From a virus, in IMG/VR virus record IMGVR_UViG_3300032315_000814, positions 1-35,832 of that record: a stretch of 35,832 nucleotides of DNA; one strand, written 5' to 3'. The position numbers and the translations under genes are program-made. The number at the start of each line of letters is the position of its first letter. Position 1 is the first letter of the stretch. The notes under the pieces are model-generated. The model was given only the letters and a program-made list of their open reading frames with translations. It did not search any database and had not been told where the DNA came from. This document shows, piece after piece, positions 35,196-35,832 of this stretch.

Positions 35196-35832
35196 CAGAG
35201 AAGCGGCCAGCCGCACGGCGAGGCGCCGCCGCAACTGGTCCCGCATATCGTTGGCCGGAACTGGGACCGGCTCTGGCTTAACTGGCGCCTTAGCGTAGGC
35301 GCTCAGATCCCAATGCGCCGCAGGGCGCTGCTTATTCTCGTTAACGAGCCGGTCGGCCAGCTTTGAGCCAACAGCTTCCTCGGCGGTAAACCACGTTTCG
35401 GCCGCCATCAGCTCGAGGAAGTCCGCAGCATCGCCGCCCGCGCGCCGCGCGTAGGTGGCAGCAATCTGCCCGTCAATCTTCTCCAGCAGCGCAGCCATAC
35501 CCAGCATGTCCTCGGCATTGCCGAGCGCCAAGCCGGACGCGCGATGGATCATCAGCATTGAGCCGGGCGCCATTTCCAGAGCTGCCGCCTCGGACGCGAT
35601 CACTGACGCAGCCGACGCTGCAAGGCTATCGACGCGGGCGGTGATCGGCTCGCCATGCTCCCGCATCGCCGCGACCATCGCCTGCGCGCCAAACACCGAA
35701 CCGCCCGGCGAATTGATGCGAAGCGTGACCGGCCCGCTGGTGGCCTTGAGCGCGCTGATAAACGCATGCGGCGAGACGCCGCCAAACCACCCGGCCTCGT
35801 CTTCGTCGGAAACGATGACATCATACAGCCAG
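35190..35832 (-). CDS. ClpP-type (S14) head maturation protease, main part
   Basis: Residues 18-231 of the prohead protease that begins at position 53 across the window junction. Catalytic context is clear: the INSPGGSVFGAQAM turn, nucleophile Ser91 in DSLAASAASVIASEA, and His114 in MLMIHRASG. Later come AETWFTAEEAVGSKLADRL and a Pro/Val/Glu linker with a basic tail (RDQLRRRLAVRLAASLI). It should cleave the delta domain of the capsid protein encoded next. A gene call limited to the linear window would wrongly start it at the ATG at 35696 and lose the first 63 residues. Confidence 0.93.
   Translation of the reverse strand, partial: WLYDVIVSDEDEAGWFGGVSPHAFISALKATSGPVTLRINSPGGSVFGAQAMVAAMREHGEPITARVDSLAASAASVIASEAAALEMAPGSMLMIHRASGLALGNAEDMLGMAALLEKIDGQIAATYARRAGGDAADFLELMAAETWFTAEEAVGSKLADRLVNENKQRPAAHWDLSAYAKAPVKPEPVPVPANDMRDQLRRRLAVRLAASLI

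Noticed and set aside
1-35832. tRNA or rRNA genes
   Set aside because: No cloverleaf-like segment with a T-loop GGTTCRA signature was noticed in the few non-coding gaps. A tRNA search program would be needed to exclude this formally.

Overview
The window reads as one complete, circular (or circularly permuted) genome of a temperate tailed phage with an HK97-type head and a long non-contractile, siphovirus-like tail. The two ends join without a seam. The ClpP-type head protease starts at position 53 on the minus strand, runs through position 1, and continues in frame at 35832 to its stop at 35190. No host gene is seen, so this looks like a free or excised phage, not a prophage with flanks. The sequence is very GC-rich. 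Several small proteins (a DUF6456-like protein, a DUF6950-like tail peptidase, a YdaS-type Cro) are of kinds common in alphaproteobacterial phages. That host group is an inference, and nothing here names a species.

Layout. A short divergent control region (11639-11731) separates two transcription units. Leftward from it, almost everything is on the minus strand, in this order: a Cro/YdaS-like regulator; small DNA-binding and hypothetical genes; a RuvC-like resolvase; a RecB-like nuclease; an SSB-like protein; a primase-polymerase/helicase fusion; an iteron-rich candidate origin; four small genes; a DUF6456-like protein; an HNH nuclease; a broken ParB-methyltransferase; small and large terminase; portal; then across the junction the protease, major capsid, decoration protein, connector and completion proteins, tail tube, a frameshifted tail chaperone pair, tape measure, tail-tip proteins, tail-tip host-specificity protein, adhesins, holin, a phosphoesterase and a GH24 endolysin. 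The unit ends at a strong terminator at 15883-15915. Rightward are a small CI-like repressor (11732-12055) and a compact ten-gene operon ending in an Xis-like protein and a tyrosine integrase (to 15175). An AT-richer candidate attP segment and a lone PD-(D/E)XK-type gene of different base composition follow.

How it works together. Cro and CI carry the same eight-residue recognition-helix string, and TGTCC-type operators sit in the leftward early promoter, in the repressor promoter and in the promoter of the integrase operon. One switch therefore probably controls both lytic growth and excision/integration. Genes are packed with 4-base start/stop overlaps, which suggests translational coupling throughout.

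The least ordinary points are: a canonical G GGA AAC slippery site producing a G-GT tail chaperone whose extension carries a CxxC/CxxC zinc-ribbon-like segment; a 533-residue protein made of 22 exact-length 20-residue repeats; a gene whose best start codon is ATA; a leaderless-looking Cro transcript; a methyltransferase with an internal out-of-frame deletion; and a dense GGACA/TGTCC array with a long imperfect hairpin beside the replication gene.
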